Shown here piece by piece: positions 1-11,255 of a DNA stretch of 64,000 bases. This DNA comes from Tetrahymena elliotti 4EA (Eukaryota > Ciliophora > Oligohymenophorea > Hymenostomatida > Tetrahymenidae): NCBI GenBank assembly GCA_000231825.2, contig JH720332.1, positions 345,766 to 409,765 on the forward strand, given 5' to 3'. The position numbers and the translations under genes are program-made. Within the stretch, counting starts at the first letter, position 1; every line of letters starts with the position of its first letter. The notes below the pieces were generated by a model. The model did no database searches. It was not told the DNA's origin and saw only the letters and a list, made by a program, of their open reading frames with translations.

Positions 1-1894
1 TAATTTTTTGCACAAATTACTAATATTTGTTCAAAGAATTTCAAAGTAGTTTTAAATATAATTTGTAGATTTTCTTTCATTAATTAATCATTCATTTTTC
101 TTAAAAGGGTCTTTTAACCAAGCTCATTTCAGCTTGCATGTACCTGTACACAATTAATATCATATCAAAGAATACATTAATTTATCTATCAATCAACTAT
201 TTTTTTTTCATTGATAATATCAGCCTCTTGATTGGAAATTTAATTTAAACAAATATTTCTTTCAAAATAGTCATTTTTATTTGTGATATTTATCAAATTT
301 TGTATTTGGTTAGGAGAAGAAATTAGTAATTCAATTGTAATCGTTAAATTAATATTGATTGAATTTGTGGATTAAAGTAAAAATAGAGGGTGATTACTTA
401 ATTAATCTTTTTTGGCTTATAAGTCAGGCAGAAGGTATAATTTAAATCTAAACTGTTCATTAAGGGTTAAAGCTTTCTTCAAATCATTTTCTTATTATTT
501 CGAAAAATTATTTTTCTACTAATCTTAAAAAATATTAAGGTATTAGATTTCGTTCATTACTTTTCTAATTACCTTTGAGAATGCTTTTAAAATATAGCAG
601 AAAATAGCTAAATTTATTTTCATATTTGAGCAATAGAGTTAATCTATTTAGATCACTACTTTATTTTAATTCAATTAAAAGGCTAATTTGTTCTTTTTGG
701 TTACACTTCTAATACAATTTGAAACGAAAATTAGTCAGTCATATATATGTTGTTAGGTTATTTTTTTAATATTTTTAAAATAAATACTAATTCAATAACA
801 AACAATTTGTTGTATTGATTTATATGTAAATTAATATTATCATTTACAAGTTTTGTTTTTATGTGATTTTAATTTAAATTTGTATTTTTTGATATTTTAT
901 CCTATAAAAATAAGTACTGATAGGATATTAATCCAGTTAAAATTGGACAAGATGAGTAGTAAATAAAGTTTAAATGTAGATGAATAATTTAGTTATGGAT
1001 AGTACAAATGAGTTTTTCAAAAAAAATATAGTAAATATGTGGAGTTTTAGAGATAATTGCTGACACCTCAAGCTAAAGTAGGTGATTTACAGCTTGTATC
1101 ACAGAATAATATAATTAAATAGGCAAATACTCATCCATTTAAAACACTAGATTTAATTTAAAGAAGAAAAGTTATTTAAAAACAAAACAGATTAAAAAGC
1201 AGCCAGCTAAATAATTGTTATGAAGCAATCAGAAATCAAATCATAAAGGAAGCAAAAATCTACCTTTAAAAGTAGTTTTATGTAAAGAGTAAACAAACAT
1301 ATTTGTTTGCAACATGTTATTTAAATAATTGGTTTACAAATTGCATAGAAAAATATTTAAAGGTATTACTTATTTATTGCTTATTGTTTTAAGAAGATTT
1401 TATGTAGATTTTACAAGAAATTTCTTAAGATGATTTTTGATTTGAGTAGACTTTTAATTTATTTTTCAAAAAAGAAGAATGTATTTAAAAATATTTCAGT
1501 ATGGTTAAAGTAAATAAATATCAATAAGCAAGATACTTTATTTAGAAGAAACTCTAGATGAATTAATAATATTGTCCACTTTTTTGAATGAAAATAAAAA
1601 TATATTTTCTCAAAATTTTAATTAATTGTGGTTGACGCTTGAATTTAATTAAGTGTTATGTCATTTTGTCGTAATTACTCAAAGAAAATTGAAAATTAAT
1701 TAAAAATAGAGTAAGCAAGTCTCATCAATAAATTTAGATTTGAGAATCCAATTTATTTTATTTTAATTAAGAAAATTTTTTTAATTATTTAGAAATTGAT
1801 TAATATCTAGGATTAATCTTATAATTAATTATTTCAGAAAAACAAGCAACCAGACAAATAAACAATTAAATAAATAAATAAATAAAAGATAAAA
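1..1894. other. AT-rich intergenic DNA, no gene recognised
   Basis: Very AT-rich sequence with no frame of protein-like composition that I could support on either strand. The last 150 bases, which include a TAAATAAATAAA run just before the next ATG, look like a typical ciliate 5' flank. Short undetected exons cannot be excluded. Confidence 0.4.
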
Positions 1895-2620
1895 ATGACC
1901 ACTTTACCAAACTTGAAATTAATAGATCCTAAATACTTTTATGCCGAAGAAATACAAGAATTAAAAGAAGTTTCTTTTGTTTAAAATGATTTGAAATTTC
2001 AGAGATAAGCTCTTTACGAAAGATTCGATTTTGATTTAAAGCCATTTAATGATGAAGATGCAGAGTTATTATGTGAAGAAATGAGCTTATTTTTAAATAA
2101 AATTGAAAAACTATAAATTATTATAACTGATGATGATTTTTAATAAGAATATCTTTAACTATTTGGACAAAAAATTTCGAAATGTCAAAATTTAAAAAAT
2201 TTAAATGTCTGTATCCTTGATATTAAGCATAAACCTTATGATGCAGAAAATGATAATGAATAAGAAAATGACTATGTTGCATTTTCTAAATAGATATCTT
2301 AATGCAAAAATTTGGAAATATTAGATTTAGATCTAGAAGAAGGATACATAGATGATGAAATATGTCTTAAAATGTTGAGAAATATTGTCACTCTCCCATA
2401 GCTATCATAGCTTCGTTTAAATTTAGCTGAAAATCCTTATGATGTAGAGTAAGATGATTGGCGCTAACTTGTTAAGATTATTTCGAAAATCAAAAAGTTA
2501 AATTATCTAAACATTGCTTTCGCTGGTGAGCAAACTAGTAAATTCATGAATAAATTAAGAACAATATTTAAGAGAAAAATGAAATAATTGGTTTATCTCA
2601 ACTTACATTGGCTTGATTGA
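1895..2620 (+). CDS. LRR-type protein, 241 aa, single exon
   Basis: Open frame from ATG 1895 to TGA 2618-2620, with about 15 internal TAA/TAG read as Gln. I chose this start because it follows a TAAATAAATAAAAG leader, the usual ciliate context. The protein shows degenerate leucine-rich repeats, including ISKCQNLKNLNVCIL, ISQCKNLEILDLDL and LPQLSQLRLNL, and an acidic N-terminus. The SKCxNLxxLxL pattern is the same LRR style encoded exon by exon elsewhere in the window, but here the repeats lie in one uninterrupted exon. There is no signal peptide or membrane segment, so it is probably an intracellular protein-interaction scaffold. The partner is unknown. It could be the 3' part of a longer gene, because upstream exons were not searched exhaustively. 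Confidence 0.7.
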
Positions 2621-3363
2621 TTGGTTGATTCATTCACATTTACATTAATTTTTTAATAGCAAAGCACAAAGATAAATAAAGAACTCATTTTATTATTAAA
2701 TCAGTTCTTATTAAGCAAATAATTTGCATTTTATGTCAGTGCCTTTTTATTTCTTGTTAGGTCAGTTCATCTTTTTCATTACTAAATAATTATTTGCCAA
2801 TAAAGAAGCTATTTCTTATCTTATCTTTTTTACAATTTGTTTCAAAATATTTTTTTGATTTTCTTTAAAGTTGGTGTTTATTTATATTGTAAAATTCTTC
2901 CATTTATTATGTTGCAAGCTCAACCTCAGCATTACTTTGTTATTGGATCGCAAAATCTTTTGACATATTTACACAGGATTTTTTTATAAAGACAAGTAAA
3001 TAGCTTCGAATATCGATTTAAAGTTTTATGATAAGTAACAGATAAATCTCTTTCAGTAGTAAATATTAGCACATTTCTTAATATTTTTAAAGAAAATATT
3101 ATTTTTATTAATCAATTATTGCTTGTTACTATGATTCGTCATTAATTACCACCTACTTAGAGTAGATTTTGGACCTATCATGAATTAAATTAATAATTAA
3201 TTGTCAATAGATAAGTTAATTTCTTATTTTATTTACAAGTTTTTTTCAAAAATATTTTTTATTTTCATAAAAGTTAAAAAGATATTTACTTTCTTAAAAG
3301 AAATTAAAATTTTTAAAATATTCTTTTAGGAGTTACACTAGATTTTTTTATAAACACAAATAA
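2621..3363. other. Intergenic region with a short repeated block
   Basis: No supported gene. A block of about 35 bp, centred on a GATTTTTTTATAAA core followed by an ACAAxTAAATxGCTT motif, occurs at 2971-3006 and again at 3335-3370. The second copy leads into the ATG of the next ORF, which suggests a duplicated 5' flank. Confidence 0.35.
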
Positions 3364-4041
3364 ATGGCTTACACACAAGATGTAGAGGATCCTTCAAACA
3401 ATTTTAAGAGTTTACATAACTCAATTTGTGATTATTTTGATCAACCTTTCTTATTATTATAATAATGCAAAACTTTTCAAAATTATTGTAGATTAGCTTT
3501 TTTAATCGATTAAAATAGGATAAAATATATTAATTTTTAAAATAAAAAAATAAACTAGGTTTTTTAAGTGATACCTTTTTTTTATTTTATATTAATTTAA
3601 AGTTATTCTAGAAAAAGAAAATTTGTTACAAAGAATGAAATTATTAGGTTATTATTTCAATTAATTGGGTAAATTTTGAATAAGTAATTTAAGCTTCACT
3701 TGATGAAAATAGCAAATTTTTGGATTTGTATAGAACCCTTTTCTCTAAAATGTGCATTTTTTATCCTAAATACGAAAACATTCAGTTTACCATTGAACTC
3801 TTCAAATTTTTTCATTAAAAATAACACTTATTTCTAAAGGTTAAAATGTCACAACTAAATTAATCACTCATCATGTTACATATTCTTTGATAGATTTAAA
3901 AAATTTTTAAATTCTCTCTTCATTTTTATGTGGTTAAATATTACGCATTTAAAATAATCAATCATGAGCAATCATTTTTTGTCTAGAAACAACATAACAA
4001 AAAAAAAAAATGTCTTTTAAAATTTGTTCATCAAATTATGA
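3364..4041 (+). CDS. Candidate hypothetical protein, up to 225 aa
   Basis: Open frame from ATG 3364 to TGA 4039-4041. The first 60 or so codons have good protein composition (start MAYTQDVEDPSNNFKSLHNS, then CDYFDQPFLLLQQ) and follow a TAAACACAAATAA leader. The later part is much richer in F, I, L, N and K and may be intron or 3' flank read through, since only TGA stops translation. No domain recognised. A TGA-free run this long is only modestly improbable at this base composition, so it is a candidate only. Confidence 0.4.
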
Positions 4042-4274
4042 ATCAATAAATCAGTCAATTAAATTAAATGAATAAGGCATCAAAAATACTTACAATTCTA
4101 ATTTTAATAAAAGTGTCATACTTTTATTCAATATATTTTCAATATTTTGAATATACTAATAACTGTTCCCTAATAATTTATAAAGAAACATATTTACTTT
4201 CATTATAATTTATTCATAGATTAAATCAAATAGATTTGTTAATAAGAATTTAGGTTAAAGGTAATATAGGAAAA

Positions 4275-6246
4275 ATGGACTAAAAAAGCTAAGTTTCATA
4301 GCAATAAGATAAGATTAAACAGAAGCTAGTCAGGCATATAGAAAATAGGTAGAAAATCAGAAAAATTTATGCAGATAAGGGCATCTAAATGCTTGACAAA
4401 CAAGATCTATTACGTAAATATTCTTTTTTACATTTAAATTATAATAATATTTCTCATTTAATGATCTAAAAATTATTTTTCCATTTTAAGTTGCTCATTT
4501 ATTTTTTACATTCAACCTGTATTATTTTAAAGATAAGTTACTTCTACCATTATTTTATATAAAAATACCAATAGTTGAGGATATTTAAGATCCAATTTTG
4601 AATGCCAATTAGAATGATATCTACAATGCAATGTAAGGCGAACTATCTCAAAAAGGATATAGCCATTTTAGGTTTTTAGGATAAGGAGCATAAGGATTAG
4701 TCGTTCTAGCTAAAGATTAGTTAACTAACAAGAGATTTGCCATCAAAGGAATACAAATCAAGGATTCTAAAGGAAACGTTGATCAGCAAGCTGTAAAATA
4801 GGTTAATCAAGAAATTAATATGCTCAATGAATGCAAAGGATCACCATATGTTGTCAATTTCGTAAGAAAAATAGAAGGATAACAGTTTGTATATCTAGTG
4901 CTCACAGAATGCTTAGGTAAAAAATAGAAAAAGCAGATTATAATCAATTAAAAAATAATATAAGATGCAAGATAACCTTTAGTAATTTTTAAAAAAAGGA
5001 ACTCTTAATCAAATCATTTAAAAGAATCCAGATAAGAAGTTGAATGAATTATCAGCTATTAAGTATGCCAAAGATATTGCTGAGGGCCTTTACTTTATTC
5101 ACTCAAAGAAGTGTTTAGTCAATGATCTTAAAATGGATAATATTCTTATAGATTATAATGGAAATGCAGTTATTTGTAAATTATTTTTATCAATAAAAAG
5201 AAAGAATCACTCTTATTTATTAATTTTATTTATTACTTACTTACTAGCTGACTTTGGATTGGCAGATAATCTCCCTAAATAATCAGGATATGCCTTGAAT
5301 TTATATGTATTTTTAAGTAAACTACATATCCTCTCATATCAAATAAATTTGTTGGTTAATTCAGATGGGCAACGTTGCATATTAGGCACCTGAGTGCTAT
5401 GATCCACAACATTTTGACACTTACTTTTTAGAATACTAAAACTTAGGAATTGTTGTTAAAAGAGAGCCAAGTTAAAGAGTAATTCATTAACTTTTTGCTG
5501 AAGAGAATATTTATTTATAAAAATTAACTAATTTTATAAAGAGTGAAGCATGTTCATTAGGTAAATAAACCAATAGAAATGATAAACGTAATAGCAGAAA
5601 TTATTTTTAAATTGATGATAGGCTACCTAATTTACACTATGATTTCTGGATTCAGTAGCAGCATGATGTTCAACAAGCACAATCCTTTACCATACAAGCC
5701 AGAATTCTAAAACTTCACTTACAAGAAGCAACTTCAATACATAATTGATGGATTGACTTAATTTATCCCAAGAAATAGGTTTGAGATCAAAGATGTTTTA
5801 ATTATATTAAAAGGAATTATTTCATTTGAATTTTCTTTAGATAGTAGGTTTATCGAACTCGTTGAAGCTGAAGAAGAAGAAGAATCACTTTAACAATTAA
5901 TAAAAAAATTCAAGAATGAAATTGAATTGGTTCAGCACTTTGAAAATAAGTTTTATCCAGTCATGTATGTAGCTTTTTAAACCCTCTGATAATTACCTCT
6001 AAATATTTTTATAGTAAAAATGAGTAGAACTTACTTTAGCAACTTTACTCAAAACAATCTTAACAAGTTGATTCCAAATTAGAAGAACTAAATTAAAAAA
6101 TAAAGAGCTTGAATGAAACTATTTAGCAATTACAAAATGAAAAGAAATAATATTAGAATTATACTAACAAGTAATTAGACTTTGTTGATTTCATAAATTT
6201 AAATGTGACTTATTAAAGATTCTTTCCAAAATACTATTTAATTTGA
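4275..6246 (+). CDS. Protein kinase, copy 1 (7 exons, Ser/Thr-type fold)
   Basis: Exons read as 4275-4413, 4575-4916, 4999-5175, 5248-5306, 5365-5560, 5598-5968 and 6028 onward; all junctions keep frame. N-terminal basic helix, then the kinase fold: glycine loop GQGAQGLVVLAK, Lys in FAIKGIQ, helix-C Glu in NQEINML, catalytic loop VNDLKMDNIL (His and Arg of HRD replaced, catalytic Asp, Lys and Asn kept), DFGLAD, then YQAPE. Subdomain IX is degenerate (KSEACSLEIIFKLMIG; Asp, Trp and Gly changed). A coiled-coil tail follows. Activity is plausible but uncertain given the altered HRD. The last exon either ends at TGA 6244-6246 or splices at 6170 (AACAA followed by GTAATT, phase 2) into the micro-exon ladder. 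Copy 2 lies at 21.1 kb. Confidence 0.8.
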
Positions 6247-6461
6247 GGTTTTAGATCAATAAACAACAAAAATACATTTAAGAAAATCAAAAAATTAATT
6301 CATTAGATAACTTGGTTTATTTACTGGCTTTATGAATGAATATATATGTTAAAAGATCTTTTAAAATAACATCCTTATTTCTTAAAAAAATTAAAATTCT
6401 TTTGTTAAGTCATTTGAGATCATTTGGAAAATTTACTATTTTGTAATAATAATCAAAACAG

Positions 6462-7981
6462 GAAGTAATTATTCGATCTTATTTGCATATTAAACACAAA
6501 ATAATGGTTTAACTAATTAGAAAGTATCCTTTTTCAAATTGCTTTTAATTATGCTAATTAAATGATCTTATTGTTCATTATTAACAGAGGGTAAGCAGTT
6601 CAAAATATCATTTTTTCTTTATTTACTTTTCTTTTATAAAAAGCTAGTAAAATTATCAACATTCCTCATTTGTTTGCCAAAATAATTCATTGATTCTAAT
6701 TTTATAAAGTCTGTAAAATTTTAGCTGCTTCTTTTATCTTCTTTACAACTAATTAGAATATACAATCTTCTAATCAATTATTTTTATTTCAAAAGCTAGT
6801 AATTTCTTAAATCATAATGAATCCATTCATTTCATAATTATTTTCATATTAAAAATAGCTAGTAATTAATTAATATTCTTGAAGGATTTTAGATTGAAAG
6901 ATGATGAAAATCATGACCATGCAGCATTCTGAATTTATTTATTTATTTTCATATTAAAAATAGTGTGTAAAATAAAAAAATATTGATTGAAAATAAAAAA
7001 TTTTTTTAAAATAAAATTTAGTTTGTAATTTTTTGGAGATGAAATTAAAAATACAAAAACTATTTGGTAAGATAACTAAATAAATAAATAAAATATAAAA
7101 TAAAGAAAGTAAATTTTAAGATAAATTTTGAAGATTAAAAGACATTTATAACTTTGAAAATAAAAGTGAGTAAGGAGTTGTTTAAAAATAAATAAATAAT
7201 AAATTAACTTATTAACTATCTATTAGTATATTTGTTTTTTAATTAAATAAATAATTAGATAGTTAGTTAGTTATTTAAAAATTGCAGATATTTATAAATT
7301 CCTTTAAAACTAAAATAGGCAGTAAAATTACTAGATAATTTTTGATTAGTTTTGTTTAAATCTAAAAATCTGTAATGACAAATAGGAAGTAATAAATACA
7401 TGCCAATAAACTAATTTGAATTGTTGACATATTTATTATCTAAAATATAATCTAGGGAGTAATTTTTAAGTTTTTTTACATAAGTTAAGTCAGAATTAAC
7501 TTAAATACGAAATGTAGATAGTAATTATTTTTAAAAAAAACTTAAATTAAAATATTTATTTATTTAATTATTAAAAAATAGGATGTAATTAATGACTTAT
7601 GTTTTCTCTAATTAACTTATGATCAAATAAATCTAAAAATAGCGGGTAGTTTATTAATTGATGAAAAATTTATTATAATAATATCTATACAAATCATAAA
7701 TATTTATTTTAATAAATGTGTTTAACAATTATTAAATAATTAATAGATGGTAATTAATAATTTATCCTTTTTGGTTTATAATGAGAATAAACTATGATTA
7801 AAAAAGGATGTAAATATAATTTAAGCTGTATGAAGCAGAATAAATAATCAATATTTATTTTGAAAATAGCAAGTAATATTTCGACTTATTTTCAGTTAGA
7901 AAGAAGAAATTAAATAAAAACAAAATAGGCGGTAATATTAAATTAGAAATTATTGAAAATTAACTAATATTTTATTAGCGA
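6462..7981 (+). other. Micro-exon block A (exons 1-22)
   Basis: First bases of the 3-nt exons: 6462, 6521, 6588, 6644, 6710, 6796, 6859, 6964, 7022, 7106, 7167, 7319, 7386, 7456, 7518, 7582, 7643, 7747, 7807, 7870, 7929, 7979. Each follows AG and precedes GT; the donor is GTAA except 6521 (GTATCC) and 7643 (GTAGTT). Exon 7167 is TGA as a triplet, harmless in phase 2. The 149-nt gap 7170-7318 may hide one more exon (ATA at 7259-7261 with a weak GTTAGT donor). Confidence 0.8.
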
Positions 7982-10900
7982 GTAAAAATTTCATTTGATG
8001 ATTTAATGCAATTTTAGTAAGAATACTATGATAAATTTGAAATTAATAGAGATATCGAGAAGTAAAATTGTTTGAAAGATTTATGCTTTTCAATAAAATA
8101 TACTTATTTTGTTAATGCTAAAGAGGAGAGTAAGGATTTAAAATGAAAGTTAACTTAAATTGATAAATAAACATATTGTCTAAAACATTCAAACAGTGGG
8201 TAATATCGTTTAAATGAATCAATTTTAATATATATGATTTAATTTAATTCAATAGTTAGTAAATATTTTACTCAAAATAATTTCTCCTTAAACAAAATTG
8301 AACAAAAACCACAAACATAAAAGGAAGTAAATTAATTAATAAATAAAATAATTCACTCCTTTATTTGATTTTAATCAATTTCAACATGTTTTTTATTTAA
8401 AAATTTTTAAAATATGAATAAATAGCATGTGAGATCAATTAATTAATCTTAGCTAGTACAGAAACTCAAAATTTTATCATATTTGTATTTAGGATGTAAT
8501 AAATAAATAAATTAATTTCTTATTTCATTTATTTTTTTTTTAATTAATAATTTCTTAATCCTTGATACTAATAAATTCTTATACAAACTAAACTAATTAG
8601 ATTGTAAGAAAATTGAACAACTCTTTTATCCTTTATGCTTGAACATTTTATTTCACAATTTAAAAAAAGATGGTAAATTTATTTTTATTTTCTTAGTTTT
8701 ATTCTAAATTTAACTTTATATTTAATATAGGGAGAAGTAATTCTTAACATTTTATTTCTAAGAAGAAATTTTAAACTTCTTGAATATCTAAAATAGCTAG
8801 TAATTTTTCACTATGTTAATTCTAATAAATATTAACAAAATAACTATTATAATAGTTCGTAGAAACTTTAAAGGATTTAAATTGATTTTAAGAAATGAAT
8901 TTTGATATTTAAAATAGTTCGTAATACTTTCAATTATTGATTTCTTTCTAAAAATATTAACCAATTTTAACTTATTTACATAGGGAGTAAGAGAAATACT
9001 TTGTGACTTTAATTAATAAATTTTATAAAGGAAATAGTAAATAAATAAAATTACTTGTATTAATAGGATTAAGTATATTTTTGATAATAATTAGGATGTA
9101 ATCTAATAATTTATTTAAATTTAAATTAAACAAATCAAATCAACAACCAACCATAAAATAGAGGGTAGAACTTGAAATACTTTTGAGTAGAATATTTTTA
9201 ATGTTTTTTAATAAAATAGGAGGTAAAATTTTAGAATGAAGCTTAAAGAAGATGGAGAATATAATTTATTTAATATCTAAATAGAGTGTATTAATTCTTA
9301 TTATTTCAATTCTAATTAAAATATTAATTTCTTTTTAAATAGTTCGTAATATTTTTAATTGGACAAGAAAAGAACTCAATTGATTAACAGACCTTCTTTT
9401 TTTATAAAAAGATTGTAAAAGATATTAAAACTCTATCTATTTCAATACTACTAAAATATTTTTTCTATTAATTCAAAGAATGTAAGTTAGCATTTAGAGG
9501 TTCTCTAAACTAAAAATAGTTTTAATTTTTTATTTTTAATTGCAAAACAGCAAGTAATTTCTTTAGATAATTTAAAATAAAAATGCTAGAATAAATTTTA
9601 AATAAACAAGTGGGTAATCTAATCTATATCTTCAAATAAATTTGATAGAAATAAATGAATTAATGGATTAACTTTTAAACAGAGAGTAAGAATTATTTTA
9701 AATTAGAAAACAAAGCTAATTAATACAAAAAACAAATTTAAAAGAAGGTAAATTAAATTTTTAATGGCCTTACTGGATGTAGATAAGTTAATCACTTACT
9801 CTTATTTCTCAAAATAGAATGTAAATAATGCTTTGATCAAATTGCTATCAATTCACTAATAATGTTGAGTTAACTGTTATTTGAAAAATAGTTAGTAAAT
9901 TTTAAATTTTATTTCAAATTCAAATATTAATTATTTATTTTATAAATTAAATTATAGTCAGTAATAATTTTTGATGATTCTAGTTAGACTGATTAATAAT
10001 ATTTTAAAATTTATACTTCAAAATAAAACAGTTGGGAGTAATATTATTTATTTATGAAAAGCTTTTTTATTTAAAGTAAATTTATTTAAAAAACTAATTC
10101 AAAATAGCTACGAGTAATATCTGAAATAATTTAATATTGAAAAATATTAAATTTAATTTTCAAATTAAAATAGCAAGAGGTATCAAACATTTTCATAAAT
10201 TTTAACTGAAAAATATTAAAATAAATTTAAAATCAAAATAGTAAAGAGTAATATTATAAAATGATTTAATATTTGAAAGAGGCTGATCTATTTTTTTAAT
10301 TCTAAATAGAGAGAAGTAATATTCTTGATTCAATAAATTCATTTATTCTTTTAAATTTTTAACCAACTTTAAAAATAAAAACAGCTTGAAGTAATATTGA
10401 AATGATGAAATATTGATAGTACAATACATCAAATACTTTTTAAAAAAACAGATCGTATGATTACAAATTAATAAAAGTTTAAAAAATGAATTGAACTTGA
10501 TTTTTGAAATATTATATATTAGATTGACCAAGTAATACTTTAAATTAATTTAAATACAAAATTAATGGCTAAATTAAATGACTAAATACATTTTTTATCA
10601 AAAATTGAAAATAAAATCTGGAAAATGTAAAAATATGTTTTGAGTTGACTCTGATTAATATTTAAATTAGACCGTAAACCATTTTATTTTATGGAAAAAT
10701 AAATAATTGAATAAATTTAACATAAAATAAAGGAAGTAAAATTTGATTGTGAAATTTAAATAGCTTATGAAAATTGCTCTATTAAATTAAAATTCAATTT
10801 AGCATGTAATTCTTTTTAAATTTTTCTAAATTACAAAAATGAATGTAATACTTTATTGAATAATTCTAAAAGCGAGTAAGATTTATCAATGTTTAGATGA

Positions 10901-11255
10901 AGTATCTATTAATGATTAAAAATAAATAGATAGTAAATTTTTGATGGGAAAACTCAGTATCAATCAGACTTTAATTTAAAATAATTAATCATTTTAGCGA
11001 GTAGATTTTTGTTTTGATTAAGACTTTGATTTGATTAATTTTAAATAAATATAACAGACTGTAAAATCTATCAATTCAGAAAGATTTTATTAATCAAATT
11101 AAATAAACCAACCTAAAACAAACATAGCTTGTAATAGATTTAACCTGTTTTATTAGATGTCATTAATTCAATAACTTTTTTAATTAAGCTGGTAAAATTA
11201 ATATCTGAAATGAATCTTCTTTTATTTTTGTTTAATTGTTGGTATAAAAAAGATA
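6462..11255 (+). CDS. Micro-exon ladder: ~70 exons, mostly 3 nt, encoding ~82 aa
   Basis: A run of acceptor-exon-donor units, typically (A)nATAG or ACAG, then a tiny exon, then GTAAN, recurs about every 60-70 nt for 4.8 kb. I read 70 exons: 59 of 3 nt, nine of 6 nt, one of 9 nt (10523-10531) and one of 12 nt (8050-8061). All are multiples of three. Joined with every intron in phase 2 they give one open frame of about 82 codons, with fragments KKGYLYYVLNEQKEQIGW, GRVSLINGERIYHWDYDK and LTKPNIEYELF, ending at a TGA split between exons 11189-11191 and 11253-11255. Composition (K, E, N, I, Y, D, with AAG, GAG, AAC, ATC codons) fits a ciliate protein. No family recognised. The 5' exon is unresolved: either an own start upstream or kinase copy 1. 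Intron lengths of about 47-105 nt are normal, so recognition is presumably by intron definition. The frame, not the ladder itself, is the less certain part. Confidence 0.82.
8050..9960 (+). other. Micro-exon block B (exons 23-52)
   Basis: Larger exons: 8050-8061 (12 nt), 8124-8129, 8731-8736 and 9031-9036 (6 nt each). First bases of 3-nt exons: 8197, 8256, 8324, 8426, 8453, 8493, 8601, 8670, 8797, 8856, 8918, 8984, 9095, 9162, 9220, 9285, 9343, 9412, 9479, 9551, 9611, 9683, 9745, 9818, 9892, 9958. Exon 8453-8455 is doubtful: it leaves introns of 24 and 37 nt, whereas dropping it leaves one of 64 nt, with no frame change either way. Confidence 0.8.
10032..11255 (+). other. Micro-exon block C (exons 53-70), including a run of 6-nt exons
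   Basis: Six consecutive hexanucleotide exons: 10032-10037, 10108-10113, 10174-10179, 10242-10247, 10310-10315, 10385-10390. Then 3-nt 10452, 9-nt 10523-10531, and 3-nt exons starting at 10671, 10733, 10803, 10873, 10930, 10998, 11058, 11128, 11189 and 11253. A further AAA unit at 11374-11376 and a bare AG/GT at 11313/11314 lie beyond the predicted stop. The 139-nt intron 10532-10670 is twice the usual length. Confidence 0.8.

Noticed and set aside
7040..7067. ATG exon (28 nt) ending at GTAAGA as the start of the ladder
   Set aside because: It would enter the ladder in phase 1, which gives a low-quality peptide. There is also no room for an intron between exon 7022-7024 and this point.
8453..8455. 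Micro-exon CTA
   Set aside because: Kept only as doubtful: it implies 24- and 37-nt introns, while skipping it leaves a normal 64-nt intron with the frame unchanged. The donor GTACAG is also weak.
10343..10531. Minus-strand 62-codon frame
   Set aside because: Antisense to the micro-exon ladder, very F/L/I/N rich, no supporting context.
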